Positions 51,891 through 60,711 are shown, counted from the stretch's first letter. The stretch is DNA of 64,000 bases from Streptomyces oceani (GCF_001751245.1 NZ_LJGU01000095.1:1-64000); one strand, 5' to 3'. Notes: generated by a model not told the origin, from the letters alone. A program made the numbers and translations.

Positions 51891-52708
51891 GTTTCGCTCC
51901 GGACCCGGCCTCGGGATCCGTCCGCACCGTCCGCGACGGACTGATCATCGCCTGGCGCAACCTCGTCAACCTCCGTCGCACGCCGGGTGCCGTCATCACG
52001 GCCCTGGTTCAGCCACTGATGTTCGTTCTACTTCTCGCATACGTGTTCGGCGGTAGTCTGGGGGGAGACGAGTACCGCACCTTCCTGATCGGTGGCATCT
52101 TCGCCCAGGCCGTCACCTTCAATGCCTCCTTCACCGCGATAGGGCTCGCCGGCGACATGGATCGGGGCATGGTTGACCGCTTCCGCGCCCTGCCCATGCC
52201 GCGTGGATCCGTCATCCTCGGGCGCACCCTGTCCGATCTGACGATGAACGCTGTTACTCTCACCGTCACCTCCCTGTGCGGCCTGCTGATCGGTTGGCGC
52301 GTGGAAGGCACCTTCACCGAAGCTGCCGCTGGTTACCTCCTGGTGCTCCTCTTCGCCTTCGCCATGTCCTGGGTCGGGGCAACCATCGGTCTGCTCGCTC
52401 GCAGCGTGGAAGTCGCCCAGAGCGCCGGCCTCATCTGGCTGTTTCCGGTTACGTTCGTCTCCGGAGCCTTCGTGTCCATCAACTCCATGCCGGGCCCGCT
52501 CCGCGTCGTTGCCGAATGGAACCCCGTCTCCGCCACAGCGACCGCCGCGCGCTCCCTCTTCGGGAATCAGGCTCCCGCCACCGTGGCGCCGCCGGAATCC
52601 TGGCCGGTTCAGCACGCCACCGTGTACGCGCTGTTGTGTGCGCTCGCGGTCATCGCGGTGTTCATGCCCCTCGCCGTCAGCCGCTACCGCCGTATCGCTC
52701 ATGGCTGA
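51878..52708 (+). CDS. DrrB-type ABC-2 exporter permease
   Basis: 276-residue ABC-2 permease with six predicted membrane segments. It starts with a soluble tail (SVRTVRDGLIIAWRNLVNLRRTP), and has AYVFGGSLGG, the MDRGMVDRFRALPMPRGSV amphipathic loop typical of DrrB, and FPVTFVSGAFVSINSMPGPLR in the last extracytoplasmic region. ATG at 51878 has GGAG 8 nt upstream and overlaps the ATPase gene by 13 nt. It pairs with that ATPase to export the peptide. It is the last recognisable gene of the peptide locus; no terminator is obvious after it. Confidence 0.9.
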   Translation: MAALSFAPDPASGSVRTVRDGLIIAWRNLVNLRRTPGAVITALVQPLMFVLLLAYVFGGSLGGDEYRTFLIGGIFAQAVTFNASFTAIGLAGDMDRGMVDRFRALPMPRGSVILGRTLSDLTMNAVTLTVTSLCGLLIGWRVEGTFTEAAAGYLLVLLFAFAMSWVGATIGLLARSVEVAQSAGLIWLFPVTFVSGAFVSINSMPGPLRVVAEWNPVSATATAARSLFGNQAPATVAPPESWPVQHATVYALLCALAVIAVFMPLAVSRYRRIAHG

Positions 52709-53197
52709 GGCCGTCCGGGCAGATGTGGACGGTGGATGCGGGTGCCTCTGCCATGCTTCTCGACCTCAGGTGACGGGTTCGGAAACGTGTGCCCGAGGGG
52801 AAGTCAATCACTGTTGGTTCGTACGCGGGCCCCGACTCAGAAAGCGGCCCAACGGTTTCCAGACCAACAAGATCGCGCACGGGCTCGGATTCCAGGACGA
52901 ACCCAAGCGGGTCATTCGCCTCCACTGTGCGAGGGCCAGACGCCGAAGAGACAGGGCGCGTTGAATTTCTCCGACACCGTGACGCATCCTCCTTCCATCT
53001 GCTCCTGCTGTGCGGCTCGTTCCCTGCATGCTTCGATGCCGTCACGGTGTGCGGCGCGGAATCTCCGCGCCGTCCCCTTCGTCGGTTTTCGGTTCGGTCG
53101 CCGACTGTCGAGCGGCCGCGAACCCTTCCCACACAGCCGTTCCCCGTCCGGCAGTCGTTCCCCCATCACAGAAGTCCCGTGCTGTCTTCCAGCGGCT
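52709..53197. other. gene-poor region between the NRPS locus and xis/int
   Basis: About 490 bases with several overlapping open frames on both strands but none with a recognisable domain, ribosome site or strong third-position GC bias. It is probably degraded sequence of the integrative element that carried xis and int. Confidence 0.5.
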
Positions 53198-53431
53198 TTG
53201 ACTCTCCCAGTGGCTGCCGAATACCTGGACATATCCCCCAATACGCTCTATGTTTGGCGACACCGCCGCCAAGGCCCGCCGAGCTTCCGGATGGGCGGAC
53301 GAGTGATGTACCGCATCTCGGCCCTGGACGACTGGGTCGCGGCGCAGGAAATGGCGGATTCACGGTCGAATCCTGCCCTGAATCCGCTGGTCAAGAGGCC
53401 GCAGCGGCGCGTGCGCGCACCCAACGCGTAG
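53198..53431 (+). CDS. xis: excisionase-like helix-turn-helix protein
   Basis: 77-residue protein of the HTH_17/MerR-like excisionase type: LPVAAEYLDISPNTLYVWRH, then RQGPPSFRMGGRVMYR and a short helix (LDDWVAAQ). Such proteins precede the tyrosine recombinase in actinobacterial integrative elements and control direction of recombination. The start is unclear: TTG at 53198 or GTG at 53210, neither with a good ribosome site. The N-terminus may be damaged. A truncated recombinase follows 130 nt later. Confidence 0.7.
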   Translation: MTLPVAAEYLDISPNTLYVWRHRRQGPPSFRMGGRVMYRISALDDWVAAQEMADSRSNPALNPLVKRPQRRVRAPNA

Positions 53432-53561
53432 CCGCTCCCATAGTGCTCGCAACATCTCGAAATTCATCTGCGAACACGGGATAAGGACCCGCCTCGGAAC
53501 AGGTTCACACCGACCGACCGGCGGACCTTCCGCGTGTGCCTACCGGGGAGCAGCGAGACCT

Positions 53562-54435
53562 TTGCCTGGCTACATAGAAGACCGATGGCTCAAGAAGCGG
53601 CCGAACGAGGAGACCGGCAAGCGCGAGCGCACATCCCAGTACGGGAAAGGGCCGCGCTACCGTGTCAAAGGTATCCCTGGGATCCAGGACCGCTCGTTCG
53701 CGACGGCCGAGGACGCGAAGCAGTGGCTCGCATCCGCCCAGACGGACACCAAGCGCGGTGAGTTCATCGACCCACGCGACGGTGCGATCCTCCTCGCTGA
53801 CTACATCGAAGAGCACTGGTGGCCCAGCTGTTCCGACGAGCCGTCCACGGCCACCCCGATGCGCAGCAGGATCTGGAATCACATCATTCCGCTCCTCGGC
53901 CCTCTCCCGCTGTGTGACATCGACGCCTCGGCGCTCCGGACTTTCAAGGGGCAGCTCCTCTCTCGGGTCGAAGCCTCCACGGCCGAGGTGATCTGGATTC
54001 ACCTCACGACCATCTTCAACGCGGCCGTCGACGACAAGCGCATCCTCAAGAGCCCGTGCAAACAGTTCAAGTCGGTGAAGGCTCCGAGGCGTACTCGGAA
54101 GAAGGCCAAAGCGTGGCGCCGCGCGACCGTCGACGCCGTACGAGCCGGCCTCCAAGAGCGGTATCACCTGGCGGTCGACGTCGGGCTCGGGGCCGGGCTC
54201 CGTCAAGGCGAAGCCATCGGGCTCGCCGAGGAGGACTTCGACTTCGAGGCCAGCGTCGTGCACATCCAACGGCAGCTTCGCTGGGACGCGAAGGCCCGGC
54301 CGTACTTCTGTCTGCCGAAGGGGCAGAAGACAAGGGCGGCCCCGCTCTCTGCGAACCTTGCCCTGCGCGCCCGGGAGCACTTCCGACGGTTCCCCTCCGT
54401 CGAGTGCACGCTCCCGTGGCGCAACCAGTCGAACG
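53562..54435 (+). pseudogene. int: truncated phage-type tyrosine recombinase (integrase)
   Basis: Begins with TTG at 53562 (MPGYIEDRWLKKRP) and keeps the SAM-like core-binding domain (IPLLGPLPLCDIDASALRTF) and the first catalytic arginine in GLGAGLRQGEAIGL. Homology-like sequence stops soon after PSVECTLPWRN (about 54425). The downstream H-x-x-R, His/Trp and Tyr motifs are missing, and the DUF1707 gene starts at 54478. The open frame continues to 55265 only by chance, in a different frame from that gene. It cannot recombine DNA as written. Together with xis it marks an old insertion beside the NRPS locus. Confidence 0.8.
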
Positions 54436-54477
54436 CCGGGAGGTCCCAGGTCTTGGCCGACCGCTATGGTGATGAAC

Positions 54478-55020
54478 ATGCCCTCCGTGCCGGAGAACGT
54501 ACCGCCGCGCGTCACAGACATGGACCGCAATACGGCCGTCGAACGCCTCCAGGACGCGTTCGCCGAAGGCCATCTTGTCCAGGAAGAGATGGACACACGG
54601 CTGCACCTGGCCCTCACAGCGACCACACACGGAGAGCTGTCCTCGGCCCTGGCCTCGCTGCCGTCGAAGGAGGACGGACGTACGGTCGAGGTGAACCCCA
54701 TCGGTGGCCAGGTCAAGCGGCGCGGGCGGTGGCATGCCCCGCGGACCTTCAAGGTCGCCTCACGGATGGCCAAGGTCAAGCTGGACTACTCCCGCGCGTA
54801 CATCGACCACCCGGTCCTCGACGTGGAGCTCAATCTGGAGTACGGCTGGGCACGCGTCATCCTGCCGGCCGACGCGACGGTCGACTACGAGGGGCTGCAG
54901 GCCCGTTGGAAGCAGCCGGTCCACCGGCCCTCACGACACGGCGGGTCGAACGGTCCACGCATCCGGATCACCGGAAACATGGGCTACGGCCGCTTGACGA
55001 TCAAGCACCGAAGGAGCTGA
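54478..55020 (+). CDS. DUF1707 domain protein
   Basis: 180-residue soluble protein. The DUF1707 domain (VTDMDRNTAVERLQDAFAEG, then HLVQEEMDTRLHLALTATTH) occupies residues 10-60. A C-terminal basic region with a beta-rich repeat (LDVELNLEYGWARVILPADA, GSNGPRIRITGNMGYGRL) resembles the DUF4097/LiaF-type tail. ATG at 54478 lies 7 nt after TATGGT, so the mRNA may be leaderless; ATGs at 54466 and 54472 are alternatives. The function is unknown. It begins only about 45 bases past the integrase truncation point. Confidence 0.75.
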   Translation: MPSVPENVPPRVTDMDRNTAVERLQDAFAEGHLVQEEMDTRLHLALTATTHGELSSALASLPSKEDGRTVEVNPIGGQVKRRGRWHAPRTFKVASRMAKVKLDYSRAYIDHPVLDVELNLEYGWARVILPADATVDYEGLQARWKQPVHRPSRHGGSNGPRIRITGNMGYGRLTIKHRRS

Positions 55021-55092
55021 CCGGTCAACCGGCAATCAGCGGGAGACAGCCCAACCGCTCCCTTCCCGCTACGCGGTCACAGACGGCGGAGT

Positions 55093-55323
55093 GTGAGGGT
55101 CCCGGGCTCCGAGTTCGGACAGCTCGCTCACGACTGGCTGCGCCTCACGGCTGGGGCCATGACGACCCGGGTCAGGAAGCACGTGGACACCGTGGATCTC
55201 CTCGCCACGTCCCACGGCTGCCGATTCAGGCACTACCGGGAAGGAGGGTCGTATCCGGTCTTTGAGCTGTCCTGGTCGGGCGTGTTCCACACCCACCGGA
55301 ATGCGTTCGCGAATGCAAGCTGA
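55093..55323 (+). CDS. small hypothetical protein
   Basis: 76-residue open frame with strong third-position GC bias, which supports coding. The sequence contains LAHDWLRLTAGAMTTRVRKH and a beta-rich C-terminus (FRHYREGGSYPVFELSWSG). It matches no family I know. The GTG start at 55093 lacks a good ribosome site; an internal ATG at 55159 is an alternative. It follows DUF1707 by 72 nt in the same frame and could be a remnant of a larger gene. Confidence 0.4.
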   Translation: MRVPGSEFGQLAHDWLRLTAGAMTTRVRKHVDTVDLLATSHGCRFRHYREGGSYPVFELSWSGVFHTHRNAFANAS

Positions 55324-55415
55324 CGGCCGGAGAGTCAAGGTGAGCGCGTACGAGTGACTCCGCTTCTCTCGACCCGGCTGAGAGTACCGGAGAAGTGCCG
55401 GGTGGTTGCCGGCGG

Positions 55416-55449
55416 TTCGAAGGTGCCCCATCGATGGTGCCCCTTCGAA
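55416..55449. repeat. near-perfect 34-base palindrome
   Basis: TTCGAAGG and CCTTCGAA flank a central CATCGATG palindrome with only a few mismatched bases, in the gap between the small open frame and the DUF1326 gene. It may be a protein-binding site or a cruciform-type element. Confidence 0.6.
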
Positions 55450-55489
55450 GCTCGCCGTCGAGACACGGCCTCGTCCGCCGCTGCCGCCT

Positions 55490-55531
55490 CTCGACGCACG
55501 CGCCAGGGATCCACCGGGCGCGTGCGTCGAG
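55490..55531 (-). terminator. terminator of the DUF1326 gene
   Basis: Perfect 15-base-pair stem (CTCGACGCACGCGCC with its complement) and a 12-base loop, 10 nt past the stop of the leftward DUF1326 gene. Confidence 0.85.
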
Positions 55532-55540
55532 GGCTCCAGG

Positions 55541-56224
55541 TCAGGGACGCCAGTCGAACGGGATGTGCTTGCTGCCGCCTCCACGGTAGGGGTGCGAGAA
55601 GTCGAAGCCCTCCGCGTGATCAGCGCTCACCACGCCCCAGGTGGCCACCTGTCCGGGGCCGACCTCGGAACCGGGCGGGTTGACGGTCTGTACGCGGCGG
55701 TCGGGATCTGCGGTGGGACCGGTCAAGGCGGTGGCCCCGACCTCGACCCGGCCCGGCACTTCGGCCCGCCAGTAGGAGAGGTCCGCGGGAGCCTCGAAGT
55801 GCACCGGCGCGTACCGGACTTCACGGACCTCGCTGATCAGCGCACCGAACTTGCCCGGCCAGCCGCCCATGTTGCCGCGGAAGATCGCTTCCAGCGCGTC
55901 ACGCTGGCGTTGATCGCCCTTCGCGTCGATGTAGAACATCACCGTCATCGTCGCGTCCGGATCACCGACCCACATGTTCCCGGCGAACTCGCCGAGCGCG
56001 ACCACGCCCAGACCGTCCAGCCTTACGTCGCCCAGGTGCCCCTCGTGGATCTGCCACACGAGGGTGAACATGCAGTCCCCGTGCGTCGGCGCCTGCGCGA
56101 ACGTGCAGGGGCACGGAGTGGAGCAACTGCACACGTCGAACCACTCACCCCGCAAACGCCACTCCGGCAACGGGTCCTGCCCGCTCCACACGCCCTCAGC
56201 CGCTTTGATGTGTTGCTGCGCCAT
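55541..56224 (-). CDS. DUF1326 protein, copper-regulon member
   Basis: 227-residue DUF1326 protein. The N-terminal part holds a cysteine motif, WFDVCSCSTPCPCTF (about residues 30-40), suited to metal binding; then come conserved GDCMFTLVWQIHEGH and FRGNMGGWPGKFGALI. The biochemical role of the family is not established. A CsoR-like operator (56235-56251) sits just before the start and a second at 56293-56309, so the gene is likely induced by copper. I use ATG at 56224 because AGGAG lies 5 nt upstream; the ATG at 56227 is too close. Confidence 0.85.
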   Translation of the reverse strand: MAQQHIKAAEGVWSGQDPLPEWRLRGEWFDVCSCSTPCPCTFAQAPTHGDCMFTLVWQIHEGHLGDVRLDGLGVVALGEFAGNMWVGDPDATMTVMFYIDAKGDQRQRDALEAIFRGNMGGWPGKFGALISEVREVRYAPVHFEAPADLSYWRAEVPGRVEVGATALTGPTADPDRRVQTVNPPGSEVGPGQVATWGVVSADHAEGFDFSHPYRGGGSKHIPFDWRP

Positions 56225-56234
56225 CATGTCTCCT

Positions 56235-56251
56235 TACCCCCCCGGGGTATA
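56235..56251. promoter_or_regulatory. CsoR-like operator (DUF1326 gene)
   Basis: TACCCCCCCGGGGTATA, a C-tract/G-tract dyad with flanking TA, typical of copper-responsive CsoR sites. It lies 11 nt from the DUF1326 start. Confidence 0.75.
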
Positions 56252-56292
56252 TGACACATCGATGGTACCCACACTGAAAACGAAAGGACAAG

Positions 56293-56309
56293 TACCCCCT
56301 AGGGGCATA
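56293..56309. promoter_or_regulatory. CsoR-like operator (DUF1326 gene, distal)
   Basis: TACCCCCTAGGGGCATA, same layout, about 58 bp from the proximal site. Confidence 0.6.
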
Positions 56310-56506
56310 TGCGGAAGCAGGCGCGGAGACGCCGCGCCATCCCGGGAACAAGGGTCGCGGCGATGAGAGCACCCGGCCGCACCGCAGGCGTCCACTGGAG
56401 CCGATGAAGTGGAGCCACCCCCCACCCACGCCCCGGCCGCCGCACGGCCCATACCCAGAAGCCCACCCGCGACTCCCCACGTCGATCGAGCTGAGCCGTC
56501 GACTAT

Positions 56507-56525
56507 TATACCCCCCACCGGTATA
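56507..56525. promoter_or_regulatory. CsoR-like operator (52-residue peptide gene)
   Basis: TATACCCCCCACCGGTATA, an imperfect dyad 36 nt before the ATG at 56561. Its place before the only rightward gene here suggests control of that gene. No gene is seen between 56310 and 56506. Confidence 0.6.
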
Positions 56526-56560
56526 TTGGAGTCTTGTCATCTGCCGAACGGAGGGGCGCC

Positions 56561-56719
56561 ATGACGCCGACCATCCAAACCGTCAAGCACGCACTGAACC
56601 ATCCGATCGTCCGCCTGACGGCCGTAGCTCTGCTCCAGGCTGGCGCCGAGCATCTCAGTAGGAACGCGAGCTCCTCGGCCGGCTGCGCGTGCGCCGCACG
56701 ACCCGCTTCCGGGCACTGA
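56561..56719 (+). CDS. small copper-regulon peptide
   Basis: 52-residue peptide, MTPTIQTVKHALNHPIVRLT, then a hydrophobic helix (AVALLQAGAEHL) and a C-terminus with a CAC cysteine pair. GGAGGGG 6 nt before the ATG supports translation. The upstream dyad resembles a CsoR site. I do not recognise a family; a role in metal binding or membrane association is inference. It ends before a strong terminator shared with the convergent gene. Confidence 0.6.
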   Translation: MTPTIQTVKHALNHPIVRLTAVALLQAGAEHLSRNASSSAGCACAARPASGH

Positions 56720-56730
56720 TCACACACCGA

Positions 56731-56784
56731 CAGCAGGCACTGTGCCCCGGCGGGAAGAGAACCGCCGGGGCACAGTGCCTGCTG
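56731..56784. terminator. very strong bidirectional terminator
   Basis: Perfect 23-base-pair stem (begins CAGCAGGCACTGTGCCCCGG) with an 8-base loop, between the convergent 52-residue peptide gene and the His-rich secreted protein gene. Confidence 0.92.
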
Positions 56785-56855
56785 CGTGAAAGGTGGCGCA
56801 CAGTGCGCACCGGAGCGCTTGACGCCCGGGTCGCACGCGGTACGTGTCGGCGCGC

Positions 56856-57830
56856 TCAGTGTTGATGGCCGCCGGACTTCTCCTCCTCGCCCCCACTGGG
56901 TGCCTGCTCCTTCCCCGAACCGTCGTCGGAAGCCGCCACAGGCACGGTGAAGGACACGTTCCGGACCTCACCCTCGTGCTTGAAGTCGAGGAACAACCGA
57001 TAGTCGCCAGCCGTGGGCGCCGTCGCCATGAAGGAGATCCCCGGGCCGGGCTTGGTCTCGCCGTCGCCAGGCGTGCCGTTGGGGTGGACGTGGAGATAGC
57101 CCATGTCACCGGCGCGCAGGGCGACCAGGTGTCCGTAGGCGCCGAGGTACGGATCGAGGTCGGTAACCGGCTTGCCGTTCTTCTCCACGGTGAAGCGCAT
57201 GTCGGTGCCCTGGCCAGTGGTCAGATCGCCGTCGAGCGTGACCTCGTAATCACCCACGGTGGCGGTCTTCGACTCCTCGGGCAGGGTCGGGGGGTCGTAG
57301 TCACCGCCCACCGCGAGGTCGGCGCCCAGAGTGAGGCCCTCAGCCTCGTCGCCGGGGATGAAATCCGTGAAGACCCGGTAGTCGCCCGCCTCGGGCAGTT
57401 CGACGTCGGTGCTCCAGGTGCCGCCCTCGGCCAGCGACGGGTGCAGGTGACGGTATTCGGTGAGCCCGCGAGAGGCGACGATCAGGTGCAGGTCCTTGCC
57501 GTGCTCGCGCTTGTACTCCGTGACGGGCTTCCCCGCCTCGTCCAGTACCTCGAAGCGCAGCTCCTCCTTCTTCCCGGCCTCCAGCCGCTCGGTCTCCAGC
57601 GCGAGGGTGTAGCCGTCCTCGGAGACCTGCAGGCCGCCGGGAGGCCCGTGACCGCCCTCCTTCCCTCCACCCTTCGCCTTCCCTCCGTCCGCTCCGTCGC
57701 CGTGCTGCCCGTGAGCGGCGGCATCGGCCTCGGTCGAGACCGGGTCGACGCCGTTGCCGACGCCGTATGCGGCACCGAAGGTGGCGGCCAGCGTGACGGC
57801 GAAAGCCGTGATCTTCATTCCGGTGTTCAT
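56856..57830 (-). CDS. His-rich exported protein, likely copper-related
   Basis: 324-residue exported protein. The signal/anchor (KITAFAVTLAATFGAAYGVG) precedes a Gly/His/Lys-rich linker (HGQHGDGADGG). Two related beta-rich domains follow: EYRHLHPSLAEGGTW in the first and GYLHVHPNGTPGDG in the second, each in a YtkA/DUF4198-like setting. The C-terminus is GGHQH. The paired histidine motifs suggest copper binding outside the cell; the family role is not established. ATG at 57830 has GGGAG upstream. A CsoR-like site is 46 nt upstream. Confidence 0.8.
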   Translation of the reverse strand: MNTGMKITAFAVTLAATFGAAYGVGNGVDPVSTEADAAAHGQHGDGADGGKAKGGGKEGGHGPPGGLQVSEDGYTLALETERLEAGKKEELRFEVLDEAGKPVTEYKREHGKDLHLIVASRGLTEYRHLHPSLAEGGTWSTDVELPEAGDYRVFTDFIPGDEAEGLTLGADLAVGGDYDPPTLPEESKTATVGDYEVTLDGDLTTGQGTDMRFTVEKNGKPVTDLDPYLGAYGHLVALRAGDMGYLHVHPNGTPGDGETKPGPGISFMATAPTAGDYRLFLDFKHEGEVRNVSFTVPVAASDDGSGKEQAPSGGEEEKSGGHQH

Positions 57831-57875
57831 GGCACTCCCTAGTCGGGTCCTGTCCCTCCGTCGAGACCGCTTCAA

Positions 57876-57892
57876 TATACCCCTATGGGGTA
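57876..57892. promoter_or_regulatory. CsoR-like operator (His-rich protein gene)
   Basis: TATACCCCTATGGGGTA, nearly symmetric, 46 nt before the leftward start at 57830. It is the most symmetric of the sites in the window. Confidence 0.75.
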
Positions 57893-57925
57893 GCCGCGCA
57901 AAGCGGCACAGCGCTTGCGAACGGA

Positions 57926-57942
57926 TAGCCCGAGGGGGTATA
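57926..57942. promoter_or_regulatory. weak CsoR-like operator
   Basis: TAGCCCGAGGGGGTATA, the weakest match (left half-site degenerate), between the divergent His-rich protein and copZ genes. Confidence 0.4.
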
Positions 57943-57960
57943 CATGACTCCCAGAAACAG

Positions 57961-57977
57961 ATACCCCTACTGGGTAT
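57961..57977. promoter_or_regulatory. CsoR-like operator (copZ-copA)
   Basis: ATACCCCTACTGGGTAT, an almost perfect dyad 30 nt before the copZ ATG at 58007, where repressor would overlap the promoter. Confidence 0.75.
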
Positions 57978-58006
57978 TTCGATCTGCTGATCCTACGGAG
58001 GAACCC

Positions 58007-58285
58007 ATGTCGGACTGCTGCACCACCGACGGCAGCTGCCACACCAGCACGACCGAGACCGCCGTCGCGGACTCCCACGAGACCGTCTACGCGGTCTCCG
58101 GAATGACCTGCGGTCACTGCAAGTCCACGCTCACCAAAGCGATCGGTGATCTGGAATCCGTGATCCGCGTCGACGTGGACGTCGACAACGGCAGGGTCAC
58201 CGTGAACACCGCCGGCGAGCCGGACGACGCCCTGATCTCGAGCGTCGTCGACGAAGCCGGCTACGACCTGACCGGCCGCGCCTGA
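58007..58285 (+). CDS. copZ: copper chaperone CopZ
   Basis: 92-residue heavy-metal-associated (HMA) protein that carries Cu(I) to CopA and CsoR. The metal site is [13 protein letters not shown] (CxxC). A Cys-rich N-terminal tail ([12 protein letters not shown]) is an addition to the usual 68-residue CopZ. ATG at 58007 has GGAGG 5-6 nt upstream. It begins the copZ-copA-csoR series and is preceded by a CsoR-like dyad. The open frame upstream to 57944 includes the operator and is not coding. Confidence 0.9.
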   Translation: MSDCCTTDGSCHTSTTETAVADSHETVYAVSGMTCGHCKSTLTKAIGDLESVIRVDVDVDNGRVTVNTAGEPDDALISSVVDEAGYDLTGRA

Positions 58286-58376
58286 ACCATCGGCGCCGCA
58301 CCTGCCGTGCCCTGCCCGTCCGGACGGGCAGGGCAGCCCAGGCACCCGGACCCCGCTCTCAGCCCGAGGAGCAGTG

Positions 58377-60650
58377 ATGACCACGACGACACCCGGCACA
58401 GCCGAGGTCGAACTCGCCATCGGCGGTATGACTTGCGCCTCGTGCGCCGCCCGGATCGAGAAGAAGCTCAACCGTATGGACGGGGTCGAGGCCACCGTCA
58501 ACTACGCCACGGAGAAGGCCAAAGTCACCTACACCGGCGACCTGGAGATCAGCAGCCTCATCTCCACCGTCGAGGCCACCGGCTACTCCGCCACCCCGCC
58601 CGCACCCAAGCGCGAGGAGACCGGGCCGGTATCGGACGGCTCGGACGGCTCGGAAACAGCGCCCAGCGGGACCGACGAGCTGAAGCCCCTGCGGGAGCGG
58701 CTCATCGTCTCCACGCTGCTATCCCTGCCGGTCATCGCCATGGCCATGGCGCCGACCCTGCAGATCGAGTACTGGCAGTGGCTGTCGCTGACGCTGGCGG
58801 CCCCGGTCGTCGTCTGGGGAGCGCTGCCGTTCCACAAGGCGGCCTGGACCAACGCCCGGCACGGCGCCGCCACCATGGACACCCTGATCTCGGTGGGCAC
58901 GTCGGCGGCGCTGCTCTGGTCCCTGTGGGCGCTGTTCTTCGGCACCGCCGGCGAACCGGGGATGACGCACCCCTTCGAGCTGTCCATCGCCCGTACGGAC
59001 GGCGCAGCCAACATCTACCTCGAGGCGGCGGCGGGCGTCACCACCTTCCTCCTGGCCGGCCGCTACTTCGAGGCCCGCTCCAAGCGCAAGGCGGGTACGG
59101 CGCTCAAGGCGCTGCTCGAACTGGGCGCCAAGGAGGTCACCGTCCTGCGGGACGGTCGCGAGCAGCTGATCCGCACCGAGGAACTGGCCGTCGGCGACCA
59201 CTTCCTGGTCCGGCCCGGCGAGACGATCGCCACGGACGGCACCGTGATCGAGGGCAGTTCCGCCGTGGACGCCTCGATGCTGACCGGCGAGTCGGTGCCG
59301 GTCGAGGTCGCCGTGGGCGACCCGGTGACCGGCGCCACCCTCAACGCCGGAGGCCGGCTGCTGGTGGAGGCCACCCGCGTCGGCTCCGACACCCAGCTCG
59401 CCCGGATGGCGAAGCTGGTCGAGGAGGCGCAGAACGGCAAGGCCGCCGCTCAGCGGCTCGCGGACCGCATCTCCGCGGTCTTCGTCCCGATCGTCATCGC
59501 GCTGGCCCTGGGAACGCTGGGCTTCTGGCTGGGCAACGGCTCGGAGCTGACGGCGGCCTTCACCGCGGCCGTCGCCGTCCTGATCATCGCCTGCCCCTGC
59601 GCCCTGGGCCTGGCCACACCCACCGCGCTCATGGTCGGCACGGGACGCGGCGCCCAGCTCGGCATCCTGATCAAGGGCCCCGAGGTACTGGAGAACACCC
59701 GCAAGGCGGACACGATCGTGCTGGACAAGACCGGCACCGTCACCACCGGCAAGATGACGCTGCTCTCGGTGCACACCGCCGACGGTCAGGACGAATCCGA
59801 AGTGCTGCGCCTCGCTGGTGCGTTGGAGCACGCTTCCGAACACCCCATCGCCCAGGCGGTCGCCACCGGCGCCACGGACAAGGTCGGCGCGCTTCCCACT
59901 CCGGAGGACTTCACCAACGTCGCCGGGCTGGGCGTGCAGGGCGTCGTGGAGGGCCGCGCCGTGCTCGTCGGGCGGGAGAAGCTGCTCGAGGAGTGGGTCA
60001 TCGAGCTGCCCGCCGAGCTGTCCCGCGCCAAGTCCGAGGCCGAGGCAGCCGGACGTACGGCCATCGCGGTGGCCTGGGACGGTGAGGCGCGGGCCGTACT
60101 GGAGGTGGCCGACGCCGTCAAGCCGACCAGCGCGGACGCGATCCGGCGACTGCGCGCCCTCGGGCTGACCCCGATACTCCTCACCGGGGACAACCGCGCC
60201 GTGGCCGAGGCCGTCGCCGCCGAGGTCGGCATCGACGAGGTGATCGCGGAGGTCATGCCCCAGGACAAGGTGGATGTCGTCAAGCGGCTCCAGGACGAGG
60301 GCAGGTCGGTGGCCATGGTCGGCGACGGCGTCAACGACGCGGCAGCGCTCGCCCAGGCCGAACTGGGCCTGGCGATGGGCACGGGCACGGACGCCGCCAT
60401 CGAGGCGGGCGACCTCACCCTGGTACGGGGCGACCTGCGTGCCGCCGCCGACGCCATTCGCCTGTCCCGCAAGACGCTGTCCACCATCAAGTCCAACCTG
60501 GCATGGGCGTTCGGCTACAACGTGATGGCCCTGCCGCTGGCCGCCGCGGGCCTGCTGAACCCGATGATCGCGGGGGCGGCCATGGCCTTCTCCTCGGTGT
60601 CCGTCGTGGCCAACAGCATGCGGCTGCGCACCTTCCGGGCCGCGGACTGA
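58377..60650 (+). CDS. copA: Cu(I)-exporting P1B-type ATPase
   Basis: 757-residue copper pump. One N-terminal HMA domain ([12 protein letters not shown]) is followed by the A-domain ([12 protein letters not shown]), the membrane CPC motif ([15 protein letters not shown]), the phosphorylation site [10 protein letters not shown], the nucleotide-domain SEHPIAQAV and [13 protein letters not shown]. The late membrane helices hold [12 protein letters not shown] and [12 protein letters not shown], the Cu(I) (P1B-1) signature. GAGGAG lies 5 nt before ATG at 58377; a GTG at 58374 is too close. It detoxifies copper with CopZ. Confidence 0.95.
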   Translation: MTTTTPGTAEVELAIGGMTCASCAARIEKKLNRMDGVEATVNYATEKAKVTYTGDLEISSLISTVEATGYSATPPAPKREETGPVSDGSDGSETAPSGTDELKPLRERLIVSTLLSLPVIAMAMAPTLQIEYWQWLSLTLAAPVVVWGALPFHKAAWTNARHGAATMDTLISVGTSAALLWSLWALFFGTAGEPGMTHPFELSIARTDGAANIYLEAAAGVTTFLLAGRYFEARSKRKAGTALKALLELGAKEVTVLRDGREQLIRTEELAVGDHFLVRPGETIATDGTVIEGSSAVDASMLTGESVPVEVAVGDPVTGATLNAGGRLLVEATRVGSDTQLARMAKLVEEAQNGKAAAQRLADRISAVFVPIVIALALGTLGFWLGNGSELTAAFTAAVAVLIIACPCALGLATPTALMVGTGRGAQLGILIKGPEVLENTRKADTIVLDKTGTVTTGKMTLLSVHTADGQDESEVLRLAGALEHASEHPIAQAVATGATDKVGALPTPEDFTNVAGLGVQGVVEGRAVLVGREKLLEEWVIELPAELSRAKSEAEAAGRTAIAVAWDGEARAVLEVADAVKPTSADAIRRLRALGLTPILLTGDNRAVAEAVAAEVGIDEVIAEVMPQDKVDVVKRLQDEGRSVAMVGDGVNDAAALAQAELGLAMGTGTDAAIEAGDLTLVRGDLRAAADAIRLSRKTLSTIKSNLAWAFGYNVMALPLAAAGLLNPMIAGAAMAFSSVSVVANSMRLRTFRAAD

Positions 60651-60667
60651 CGCGGACACCGCACAGC

Positions 60668-60711
60668 CCGAGGGGGCGACCGGCCCGCCCTGCCGGACGG
60701 CGCCCCCTCGG
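60668..60711. terminator. hairpin between copA and csoR
   Basis: Perfect 11-base-pair stem (CCGAGGGGGCG and complement) with a 22-base loop that can itself pair, 18 nt after copA. It may reduce csoR expression relative to copA. Confidence 0.6.

Noticed and set aside
39959..52708. Complete catechol siderophore cluster
   Set aside because: Only the EntF-like C domain hints at it; there are no DHB synthesis, siderophore uptake or iron-box signals here.
53562..55265. Single 567-residue integrase
   Set aside because: After about 54425 the frame has no recombinase motifs and overlaps the DUF1707 gene in another frame; the extension is chance.
55069..55584. 171-residue leftward open frame
   Set aside because: It runs through the DUF1326 terminator and the 34-base palindrome and has no motif or ribosome site.
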